From Alphaproteobacteria bacterium (GTDB lineage: Bacteria; Pseudomonadota; Alphaproteobacteria; Rhodobacterales; Rhodobacteraceae): 8,487 nucleotides of DNA. Every line of letters begins with the position of its first letter. The first letter of the stretch is position 1. Of the stretch, positions 1-4,956 are shown piece by piece. The DNA lies in NCBI GenBank assembly GCA_013151535.1, contig JAADIC010000152.1:1-8487 (forward strand). Direction: 5' to 3'. Both the position numbers and the translations under genes were made by a program. A model generated the notes under the pieces. That model had not been told where the DNA came from. It searched no databases and was given only the letters and a program-made list of their open reading frames with translations.

Positions 1-27
1 AAATTCAACTGTATGTTTCGTTCCCAT
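1..27 (-). CDS. 5' end of an IS-borne ORF, probably a transposase (partial, runs off the window)
   Basis: Only nine codons are visible, reading M-G-T-K-H-T-V-E-F, before the window ends. The start is chosen because AAAGGAG lies a few bases upstream on the minus strand. A short basic N-terminus of this type resembles the first ORF of IS3-family transposases, and the ORF sits immediately inside sequence that interrupts an integrase gene. Both points favour a transposase, but nine residues cannot prove a family. Confidence 0.4.
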
Positions 28-93
28 AGTCGTTCTCCTTTTGCGCATAATATGCGGTTAAAGGAGCGGCACAATTCCGCGACAGGTCCAAAC
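1..93 (-). mobile_element. Left-edge insertion sequence end interrupting the integrase
   Basis: The integrase frame (402 downward) matches its family up to A-L-C-E-R at 94-108, then changes to unrelated sequence ending in a stop at 58-60. A fresh start codon with a good ribosome site follows at 27. The foreign end would lie near 90-93, reading TGGACCTGTCGCGG inward on the minus strand. A perfect 13-base palindrome, CGCATA-A-TATGCG (44-56), sits just upstream of the new ORF. The other end is outside the window, so neither the terminal repeats nor the target duplication can be checked. IS3 family is a guess from the ORF start. Confidence 0.5.
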
Positions 94-402
94 CCTTTCA
101 CAAAGCGCTGCAATGGTCGCGGCCCGCCGATGTTGGCTGATATCCTCAACTGGATTGAGACCGCGTGAGAGATCGCCCATGATCTCTCTGGCTCGTCCTC
201 TGGCCTGTTCTGCCGTAATGTTGCCATGCCGTCCGATTGAAGCCCGCCGCGTCCGCCCGCCTTTGCGATATTGCACCTGATAGGTTTTAGTACCGGAGGG
301 CATGATACGGACACCAAAACCCATGATTTCGTTATCCCATTCGAAATAGCTTTTCGCCTTAGTTTGAAAACTCTCAACACTTCGCTTGGTCAGTTTTGGC
401 AT
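58..402 (-). pseudogene. Truncated DUF4102-type tyrosine recombinase (integrase), N-terminal arm-binding part only
   Basis: The first ~103 residues are a typical N-terminus of the phage/island integrases with an arm-type DNA-binding domain (DUF4102/Arm_DNA-bind_3). M-P-K-L-T-K at the start is followed by F-x-V-R-I-M-P-S-G-T-K-T-Y near residues 29-41 and by S-R-G-L-N-P-V-E-D-I near 79-88. Full-length members are about 400 residues; here the core-binding and catalytic domains with the R-H-R-Y residues are missing. After A-L-C-E-R the frame runs into IS sequence and stops after 11 foreign residues. The start at 402 is preferred over one at 465 because the family begins M-P-K-L-T and GGGGGA lies just upstream. 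Such integrases drive site-specific insertion of islands, often at tRNA genes, and a tRNA 3' fragment lies 170 bases away. The protein cannot be an active recombinase. Confidence 0.85.
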
Positions 403-420
403 GATCAGTCCCCCGGTTGG

Positions 421-460
421 TTGCTTTTTGTGGAAGCATAGTGGAAGCATTTGAAAGCAA
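421..460. repeat. Two 10-base direct repeats inside a 7-base inverted repeat upstream of the integrase
   Basis: GTGGAAGCAT occurs at 430-439 and again at 441-450, spaced 11 bases start to start, about one helical turn. The pair is enclosed by TTGCTTT (421-427) and AAAGCAA (454-460). It lies 20-60 bases upstream of the integrase start and between that gene and the tRNA fragment. That is where arm-type integrase sites, excisionase sites or an autoregulatory operator would be expected. The role is inferred from position only. Confidence 0.55.
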
Positions 461-571
461 ACCACGGGGTAAGGCGTAGGACTCCGTCGCAGAGCGGGTC
501 AAGATAAAACACGTTGAATCAATAAGATAAGGTAGGGCGCATTCCGGCGGACCCCGTCGAAACCAACCGGA

Positions 572-621
572 TCGGCCTCATAACCTGAAGGTCGTAGGTT
601 CAAATCCCACTCCCGCAACCA
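572..621 (+). tRNA. 3' fragment of an initiator tRNA-Met gene (CAT anticodon), probable attachment-site remnant
   Basis: The stretch contains the anticodon loop CTCATAA, the variable region, GGTCGTAGGTTCAAATCC of the T arm, TCCCGCA, a discriminator A and an encoded CCA at 619-621. This is the tail of bacterial tRNA-fMet. The upstream half is absent: no TGCGGGA acceptor strand or D arm lies where position 1 should be (near 545). Pairing has also decayed, with C-C at the base of the anticodon loop and A-C in the T stem. It is therefore not a working tRNA. A 3' tRNA copy next to an integrase gene is the classical trace of integration into a tRNA gene, so it is read here as an att copy. Confidence 0.75.
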
Positions 622-682
622 AATTTAACTACAACAAATCAAAGACTTGAATGGAATCACCTGCCCTGCGGGCGGTAATTCC

Positions 683-704
683 GTGTTGCAACGCGTCGCA
701 ACAC
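683..704. repeat. 22-base near-perfect palindrome
   Basis: GTGTTGC and GCAACAC flank a centre A-ACGCGT-C. The whole 22 bases are self-complementary except for one pair. The length and spacing look like a dimeric DNA-binding site. No intact gene lies next to it, so no partner can be named. Confidence 0.6.
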
Positions 705-823
705 ATTACGACGCGATTCCAAAGAGTTACGCTCATTCCCGATTCTTCCGTGCGACACGGGCTCCCCGCATGTTCTCGCTGTGTTCTGTTCGGACAGAAG
801 AAAACCTCGCCACACATTCCCGG

Positions 824-852
824 TTTCAAGGTTCCGCACGGAAACCTTGAAA
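824..852. repeat. Hairpin with a 10-base perfect stem
   Basis: TTTCAAGGTT (824-833) pairs with AACCTTGAAA (843-852) around a 9-base loop that can itself pair CC with GG. No T-run follows on either strand, so it is not a normal intrinsic terminator. It lies where the upstream ORF stops looking like protein and may mark a recombination or element boundary. Confidence 0.6.
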
Positions 853-879
853 ATGGTGAAGATATTGCGAGTGCGCCCG

Positions 880-905
880 CACCTCGTTGTAGTTCCAACG
901 AGGTG
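880..905. repeat. Hairpin with a 10-base perfect stem and 6-base loop
   Basis: CACCTCGTTG (880-889) and CAACGAGGTG (896-905) are exact reverse complements around TAGTTC. It lies 27 bases from the previous hairpin and within the protein-like part of the 629-1093 frame. Two 10-base stems so close together are unusual for coding DNA. Confidence 0.6.
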
Positions 906-1114
906 CCGGTTGCCAAGCCGCTGAGGCGCGTGACCAAGATGCTCCGCGGATCCTCGTCCATGATGTTGATAACCGCGCGCACCTGGTCAAAAATCCCCCG
1001 GACCTCTTGGGCCGAGAAAGAGGTGGTTGGGGCGGCGGCGATGGCCATGGACAGAATAATGAGGAGCACGCCATGAAAGTACGATTGTTTCACAGAATTG
1101 ATCTTGGGTCATGC

Positions 1115-1823
1115 CTAGCTGAGCGGATTTTCTCTGAGGTAGGTTAATAGGGTTTTATACTTGTTCAAGTGGCGTTGATTGTATCGCCATTCGGTTTCTT
1201 TGAGATGCAAATGAAAGGTGTGTTTGGGCAGGCCCTTGAACTTTACCAGTCGCACTTTGGCCAGCCCCCAAAACCCTTCTATGCCATTGATATGGACCCG
1301 CCCTCGTGCGAATTCATCCTTGGAATGGTCAACGCGATAGTGGCCATAGCCCAGGTCCACCGGCCCGTTATAGCCGCGCCAACCGTCCATTGCCCGGCAG
1401 GGCATGTTTACATGCCCGAGAGGGAGAATTAATCACCGAAGCCGGATCGACCCGACCGCGAATAGTCCCTTGCAGGGTTGGCTTTGAGCAATCTGGGACG
1501 ATTTCGGTATAGACCATTCCTGCGCGCTCGAACACACCAAACACGACGGTTTTGCCATAGGCTCCGCGCCCCCGTTTGCCTTTCACGCGGCGGGCCCCGA
1601 AAAAGCTTTCGTCCACTTCTATGATGCCGAACATCGGGCGCTGCGCCTCGCAGGCCCAGAGAATGCGCTCTCGAAACGCGCGATAGAAACGGTTGATGGT
1701 GTTGCGATTCAGCCCAGAAAGCTGGGCCGCTTGCAGGGCCGTCAGATCGGCGGCGAAACACCGAACGATCTCGCGGATTTTCTTCTCGGAAACGCGGGAA
1801 CGTTGGGCGTATTTATTCTTCAT
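1115..1823 (-). pseudogene. IS1595-family (IS1016-like) transposase, frameshifted by a 37-base insertion
   Basis: Two frames together give a nearly full IS1016-type DDE transposase. Residues 1-~135 (1823 down to 1425) carry the helix-turn-helix-like S-G-L-N-R-N-T-I-N-R region, the first catalytic aspartate in I-I-E-V-D-E-S-F-F-G, and the conserved I-V-P-D-C-S-K-P-T-L-Q and V-D-P-A-S-V-I-N-S. The second frame resumes exactly at D-G-W-R-G-Y-N-G (from 1387), containing the second aspartate. It continues through H-I-N-G-I-E-G-F-W-G, which holds the third catalytic position, to the normal C-terminus R-E-N-P-L-S at 1118. The break between N-S and D-G-W is an insertion of 37 bases at 1388-1424, which shifts the frame. 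There is no N-terminal zinc finger, as usual in this subgroup. No single intact product can be made without frameshifting, so the copy is probably inactive. Confidence 0.85.
1388..1424. repeat. 37-base palindromic insertion inside the transposase gene
   Basis: The extra sequence is built of nested symmetry: CCC-ggca-GGG (1393-1402), CATGT-tt-ACATG (1403-1414), then CCC-gaga-GGG (1415-1424). The central GGGCATGT/ACATGCCC stem can also pair over 8 bases. The insertion is recognised because the transposase reads through correctly if it is removed (N-S joined to D-G-W). It may be a small mobile repeat or a fold-back copying error; no second copy exists in the window. Confidence 0.7.
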
Positions 1824-1874
1824 GCTTTTTCATAGCCTTATGACAGTTATTTGTCACTCAGCTAGGCATGATCC

Positions 1875-2277
1875 TAGATCTTTTGTGCCAGCCACCGGTT
1901 GGCGGTGCTCATCCGGCCAGTTTTCCGTGTGGATAACACGCCCCCCGACCGAGGGCCATTGTGGTCAGTTGCAACGACGCGCAATAGCGACATACGGTTT
2001 GGCATAAGCATTGCAGCCTCCATAATTATCTGGATCGATGGGGTCGAATAGGCATGCAAAGACCCCGTGACCGCTCCATCGCCATCCCGCCAAAAATATC
2101 TGACCAGCCCAGGCAGGAAAAGATGTTAGATACGGCAACGATAACGCAAACTCGTCAGCCATCCAAACAAATTTTTGGGCAAGCCAAGAACCATGAGCCT
2201 GCGAAGCAGTGGGTAAGTGTTTATCCGGCTAATTGGATGTGATGCGTCCCCACTGATGAAACGGACGAAAAACGTGA
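1875..2277. other. Gene-poor scar between the IS1016-like element and the integrase relic
   Basis: No gene can be named here. On the minus strand a frame from 2162 to 1965 gives a 65-residue, aromatic-rich sequence (F-P-A-W-A-G-Q-I-F, then D-P-D-N-Y-G-G-C-N-A-Y-A-K-P-Y). It stays open upstream for about 24 more codons without a start and looks protein-like, so it could be a gene fragment. A second minus frame (2059-1874) runs into the IS end. No good ribosome site, promoter pair or RNA structure was seen. Confidence 0.4.
1965..2162 (-). CDS. Possible small hypothetical ORF or gene fragment
   Basis: Sixty-five residues from an ATG at 2162 to a TGA at 1965. The composition is that of a folded protein: many W, F and Y, with D-P-I-D-P-D-N-Y-G-G-C near residues 40-50. 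The frame stays open upstream of the ATG (including S-Q-A-H-G-S-W-L-A-Q-K-F-V-W), so the ATG may be internal to a longer, lost gene. No convincing ribosome site precedes it. I do not recognise the family, and it may be only a remnant. Confidence 0.22.
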   Translation of the reverse strand: MADEFALSLPYLTSFPAWAGQIFLAGWRWSGHGVFACLFDPIDPDNYGGCNAYAKPYVAIARRCN

Positions 2278-2337
2278 GGTCGCGCCAAAGAGATCATGGT
2301 CGCGCGCTCACGCGGCGTGAACCCTGTTGAGGATATA
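2278..2337 (+). pseudogene. Relic of a second DUF4102-type integrase (about 20 codons)
   Basis: The frame from 2278 reads G-R-A-K-E-I-M-V-A-R, then S-R-G-V-N-P-V-E-D-I. Aligned without gaps to residues 69-88 of the truncated integrase at 58-402, 15 of 20 residues are identical, including the hallmark S-R-G-x-N-P-V-E-D-I. An in-frame TGA lies just upstream at 2275-2277. A short P-T-D-E stretch in another frame upstream (around 2248-2259) may be the eroded continuation. After the isoleucine the similarity ends. It is on the opposite strand from the other integrase and differs in sequence, so it is probably a separate, older element and not a duplicate. Confidence 0.7.
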
Positions 2338-2510
2338 TGCCTAACCAGTCTTTGCGGGCCGGGATCGTCGCCCGGCCTTGCAGTTGCCAGAGTTGCCAGG
2401 GCGCGCGGCAAATCGGTGGTTTGTTTTGCTTATATCACCATCAGATGGCCCAAGGTGGCGATGATTTCGAGAAAGGCGAAGCAGGCGGGGCGTTGGCCAA
2501 GCTGTTGTAA
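2337..2510 (+). CDS. Possible 57-residue small ORF
   Basis: An ATG at 2337 follows TTGAGGATAT, giving GAGG at an acceptable spacing. The frame stays open for 57 codons to TAA at 2508-2510, two bases from the end of the convergent regulator gene. It has C-S-C-Q-S-C-Q near residues 15-21 and an acidic/glycine tail (G-G-D-D-F-E-K-G-E-A-G-G-A-L-A-K-L-L). No family is recognised. It begins within the integrase relic, so the start may be accidental. Confidence 0.2.
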   Translation: MPNQSLRAGIVARPCSCQSCQGARQIGGLFCLYHHQMAQGGDDFEKGEAGGALAKLL

Positions 2511-2512
2511 GG

Positions 2513-3172
2513 TCAGCCGTTGGCCTCGATAGGCAGCCCCGAGGCGCGCCATTCCGGATAGCCATCCACCAACCGCCGTGCGCTATAGCCTTTGTCGCGC
2601 AAAGCTGCCACCGCCTCGAACGACAGAACGCAGTACGGGCCGCGGCAATAGGCGATGACCTCCTGACCTTTCGGCAAGTCCTGCAAATGCTTTTCCAGAT
2701 CCTTCAGTGGCAGGTTCACCGCCCCCGGGATATGCCCGGCCTGAAATTCTTCGACCGGGCGCACGTCGAGTACGGTGACCAGCCCTGCCTGGCTGCGTTC
2801 CAGAAGTTCGGCCCGTGAAATCGGCTCCAGACTGTCGCGTTCGTTGAAATATCCGGCGACGATACGGTCCACCTCGGCCACATGGCGCTCGGTGGTGTGG
2901 CGCAGGGCGCTGAGCAGATCGACAACATCCTCGCCTGCCAGCCGGTAAATCACCTGCAGCCCGCGTTTTTGTGAGGTGATAAGTCCGGCGCGGCGCAGGT
3001 TTTGCAGGTGTTGCGAAGTGTTGGCGACAGTGAGGCCGGTGGCGCGGGCCAATCCGTCAACCCCGCGCTCGCCCTGCGCCAGATAATCCAGCAGGTCGAG
3101 CCGGTGGGCGTGGCCCAGCGCCTTGGCAACAATGGCAAACTGTTCAAGCAGTTGGTGTTTTACGTCAGCCAC
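2513..3172 (-). CDS. ArsR/SmtB-family regulator fused to a C-terminal rhodanese domain
   Basis: The N-terminal winged helix-turn-helix of the ArsR family occupies about residues 5-90 (A-L-G-H-A-H-R-L-D-L-L-D-Y-L, then L-T-V-A-N-T-S-Q-H-L as recognition helix). A single rhodanese domain covers about 117-214, with L-D-V-R-P at 135-139, A-G-H-I-P-G-A at 145-151 and the active loop C176-R-G-P-Y-C181. Rhodanese cysteines carry a persulfide during sulfane-sulfur transfer. The protein has no cysteine in the HTH half and no ELCVCDL-type metal site; C176 and C181 are its only cysteines. It is therefore probably a persulfide-responsive repressor (inference). The GTG start is chosen because GAGGA lies 6 bases upstream at 3179-3183. 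It is the last gene of a leftward operon, 39 bases after the flavoprotein. Confidence 0.9.
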   Translation of the reverse strand: MADVKHQLLEQFAIVAKALGHAHRLDLLDYLAQGERGVDGLARATGLTVANTSQHLQNLRRAGLITSQKRGLQVIYRLAGEDVVDLLSALRHTTERHVAEVDRIVAGYFNERDSLEPISRAELLERSQAGLVTVLDVRPVEEFQAGHIPGAVNLPLKDLEKHLQDLPKGQEVIAYCRGPYCVLSFEAVAALRDKGYSARRLVDGYPEWRASGLPIEANG

Positions 3173-3211
3173 AGGTTTTCCTCGCTTTCAGGGCAATTCA
3201 TATTGGATAAT

Positions 3212-4417
3212 TTACCAGACCCATTTCGGGCTTCTGGTGGCACCGCGCTTCATTTTCCACAGATAGTAGTTGGAAAAGAACCGCTTGGCCATCAGCCAGC
3301 GCCTGCCGGTGCTGAATGCGGTCTTGTTGCGCGGCGGGCGCACCGGGTCGGCAAAAATATGCGCACCCTTGTCGCCCATATCCATGATACATTCGACCAT
3401 CAGCTCGTGGCTGACCTTCTCGCCGCCCTGAATATCGGCGGCAATGTTGCGCGCCGCGATTTTGGCCATCTGTTCTGTCATATGGCCGGTTTTGGGAAAG
3501 TTGACCGGCACCGGCAATTCCTCGACCGGCGGCATGGCCACCGCGACGCCCACGGCGTAAATGTTGTCGAAATCCTGATGCCGGTAGTTGGCATCAACCG
3601 GGATGAACCCTTTGGGATTGGCGAGACACTTGGCCTTGGCCACCGGTTTGATCCCGGCCAGCGGTGGGATGATGAGCGAGTATTGCGAGGCGAACACCTT
3701 GCCGTCCACCAGTTCGACCGAGTTGTCGGTGATTTTGGAGACAGCCGCCGAGGTGTGATAACGAACGTCGCGCTCCTCCAGCTCGCCTTCCAGATACTGG
3801 CGGATTTTGCCAAAGCCGCCGACGCCGAAATGGCCCAGAAACGGCTCGGGCGTGACGAAAGTGATCGGTACTTTATGCGCCAGCGAGCGGCGTTTCAGGG
3901 CGTGATGCACCTCAAACAGGAACTCGTAAGCCGGTCCGACGCAACTGGCACCGGGTGCACAGCCGATGACCATCGGGCCGGGATCGGCCAGAAAGGCGGC
4001 CAGGGTCTCGCGGGCCTCCATTGCTTCGGGGGGTGACATCAGCGAATGGCCGGGGCCGTCGAACGGGCCAAGACCGGGCACCGCCTCGTTGGCGCTGCGG
4101 TGGCCGGTGGCGATTACCAGATAGTCGAAAGCGTAGGTTTCGCCGTCTGTTGTGACTTTGTGTTTCTGCGCGTCAATGCCGGTTACTGCGGCGTTGACGA
4201 AATTGATGCCCTTGGTGTTCAGCGGCTTTTCAAGATCAAACGAAATGTCGTCCAGCGTCTTGCTGCCCATCGCCACCCAGGGCAGCGACGGGATGAAAAT
4301 GAACCGGCGTTCCTTTGATATGACGGTGATTTCGTGCTTGCCACGGGGCAGTAACCGCCTGAGGTCAAAGGCCGTGGTCAGCCCACCAAACGAGCCGCCG
4401 ATTATGATGATATGCAT
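3212..4417 (-). CDS. Sulfide:quinone oxidoreductase-like FAD-dependent oxidoreductase
   Basis: A 401-residue two-dinucleotide-binding-domain flavoprotein. The FAD motif G-G-S-F-G-G lies at residues 7-12, and the second conserved block Y-L-V-I-A-T-G-H at 99-106. G-A-S-C159-V-G-P-A-Y-E and E-C343-I-M-D-M-G-D match the two positions that carry the redox-active disulfide in sulfide:quinone oxidoreductases. The third SQR cysteine, expected near residue 125-130, is absent; C153 and C264 are extra. The basic, aromatic C-terminus (R-F-F-S-N-Y-Y-L-W-K-M-K-R) suits monotopic membrane attachment. Family members oxidise sulfide and pass electrons to quinone, giving polysulfide or persulfide. The gene starts 27 bases after the DsrE-like gene with only a weak ribosome site. 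The rhodanese regulator downstream supports a sulfur role; a related NADH dehydrogenase-like activity is the main alternative. Confidence 0.82.
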   Translation of the reverse strand: MHIIIIGGSFGGLTTAFDLRRLLPRGKHEITVISKERRFIFIPSLPWVAMGSKTLDDISFDLEKPLNTKGINFVNAAVTGIDAQKHKVTTDGETYAFDYLVIATGHRSANEAVPGLGPFDGPGHSLMSPPEAMEARETLAAFLADPGPMVIGCAPGASCVGPAYEFLFEVHHALKRRSLAHKVPITFVTPEPFLGHFGVGGFGKIRQYLEGELEERDVRYHTSAAVSKITDNSVELVDGKVFASQYSLIIPPLAGIKPVAKAKCLANPKGFIPVDANYRHQDFDNIYAVGVAVAMPPVEELPVPVNFPKTGHMTEQMAKIAARNIAADIQGGEKVSHELMVECIMDMGDKGAHIFADPVRPPRNKTAFSTGRRWLMAKRFFSNYYLWKMKRGATRSPKWVW

Positions 4418-4444
4418 GGTGTTTCTTTCATTTCGGATGTCGAT

Positions 4445-4795
4445 TCAGAAAACCAGCACCTTGTCAGCAGCGTTGGTCATCTCGGCCAATTGGGGCATGG
4501 TGCCGCGCGCAGTCCCCGCGACAAGCTCGTCGTCATTGATGCCGCGCGCATCCAGACAGGTGCCGCACAGCACCACCTCGGCCTGCCGCGCCACGCCTTT
4601 AATCATGCGCTCAAGGTTGTAATAGCCGTTCGGCGTGATCTGGCCCGCCTTGGCACAGACCACCGCGTCAGCCATCAAAAACACCGCAACCTCGGGCTTT
4701 GGCTCGGACTTCAGCAGCGCAGTTGCAAGTCTGAGGCCATTGAAACACAGTTCGGTGCCATAAGGTGGATCGTTGAAAATAAACAGATATTTCAT
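4445..4795 (-). CDS. DsrE-family small sulfur-relay protein
   Basis: A 116-residue DsrE/DsrF-like (YchN-type) protein. It opens M-K-Y-L-F-I-F-N-D-P-P-Y-G-T-E, a typical first strand and loop. A central hydrophobic strand (V-A-V-F-L-M-A-D-A-V) is followed by A-E-V-V-L-C77-G-T-C80-L-D-A-R-G-I, the conserved cysteine loop of the family. Relatives form soluble hexamers or trimers, and cysteines in this loop bind or transfer sulfane sulfur. It is the first gene of the leftward operon. AGGAG lies 7 bases before its ATG, the best ribosome site of the three. Its natural partner here is the flavoprotein or the rhodanese regulator as donor or acceptor of persulfide sulfur (inference). Full length, with no defects seen. 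Confidence 0.88.
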   Translation of the reverse strand: MKYLFIFNDPPYGTELCFNGLRLATALLKSEPKPEVAVFLMADAVVCAKAGQITPNGYYNLERMIKGVARQAEVVLCGTCLDARGINDDELVAGTARGTMPQLAEMTNAADKVLVF

Positions 4796-4844
4796 TGTCT
4801 TACTCCTGAGTTGCGATCAAAACCAGATGCCTTCACAGCACCCC

Positions 4845-4873
4845 TTGACCGGATTGTCCGACTTGTATATAAA
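4845..4873 (+). promoter_or_regulatory. Sigma-70 type promoter for the desaturase/TVP38 operon
   Basis: TTGACC at 4845-4850 and TATAAA at 4868-4873 are separated by exactly 17 bases, close to consensus. The predicted start point is near 4880, about 77 bases before the ATG at 4957. Confidence 0.6.
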
Positions 4874-4876
4874 TAT

Positions 4877-4892
4877 TCAAGCGATTACTTGA
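4877..4892. promoter_or_regulatory. Candidate operator in the divergent promoter region
   Basis: TCAAG (4877-4881) and CTTGA (4888-4892) form a dyad with a 6-base centre; one further matching pair (A4875 with T4894) lies just outside a mismatch. It overlaps the predicted start point of the rightward promoter, and on the minus strand a TTGAAT hexamer that could serve the leftward operon. ArsR-family dimers bind short AT-rich dyads of this size, so the regulator encoded at 2513-3172 is the obvious candidate ligand. Binding is inferred. Confidence 0.45.
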
Positions 4893-4956
4893 TTGCTAAG
4901 TCAACCCTCCCCAGATGTCAACCTGAAACACCATCGACAAGAATAAGGACCCGAGC

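Larger units (their letters stand above)
629..1093 (-). pseudogene. Decayed or hypothetical secreted-protein ORF with signal peptide
   Basis: The frame opens at GTG (1093) and gives a convincing signal peptide: V-K-Q-S-Y, a hydrophobic core rich in L, I and A, and a likely cleavage after S-F-S-A near residue 28. A protein-like segment continues to about residue 75 (Q-E-V-R-G-I-F to L-E-L-Q-R-G). Beyond that the composition turns cysteine-rich and irregular, across two strong hairpins and a long near-palindrome, which suggests the original gene ends or is broken near 850. No ribosome site precedes the GTG, and the IS1016-like element sits 13 bases upstream, so any promoter or upstream sequence is disconnected. 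I do not recognise the family. It may be a gene broken by earlier recombination; translation is doubtful. Confidence 0.35.
1106..1874 (-). mobile_element. IS1016-like insertion sequence (IS1595 family), complete but with a broken transposase
   Basis: The left end reads GGGTCATGCCTAGCTGAG (1106-1123). The reverse complement of the right end reads GGATCATGCCTAGCTGAG (1857-1874), a match of 17 of 18. The GG start, the 769-base size and the transposase are typical of the IS1595 family. The flanking 8-mers are TTGATCTT (1098-1105) and TAGATCTT (1875-1882), 7 of 8 identical and in direct orientation, which agrees with the 8-base target duplication known for this family and allows one later mutation. 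A second inverted repeat, TGACA-N6-TGTCA, sits at 1841-1856 inside the right end. The transposase gene fills most of the element on the minus strand. Confidence 0.85.

Noticed and set aside
545..621. Complete tRNA-fMet gene
   Set aside because: No acceptor 5' strand or D arm can be found upstream of the anticodon region, and two stem pairs are broken, so only a 3' fragment is called.
651..1076. Plus-strand frame of 141 codons opposite the signal-peptide ORF
   Set aside because: No ribosome site, and its composition is that of an antisense reading. The minus strand at least gives a signal peptide.
1393..1424. Palindromic insertion as an intrinsic terminator
   Set aside because: It has stems but no T-run on either strand, and it lies in the middle of a transposase gene.
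3002..4036. Long plus-strand open frame (344 codons) opposite the flavoprotein and regulator
   Set aside because: It is an antisense shadow spanning two well-supported genes and their gap. It has an odd, histidine- and arginine-rich composition and no ribosome site.
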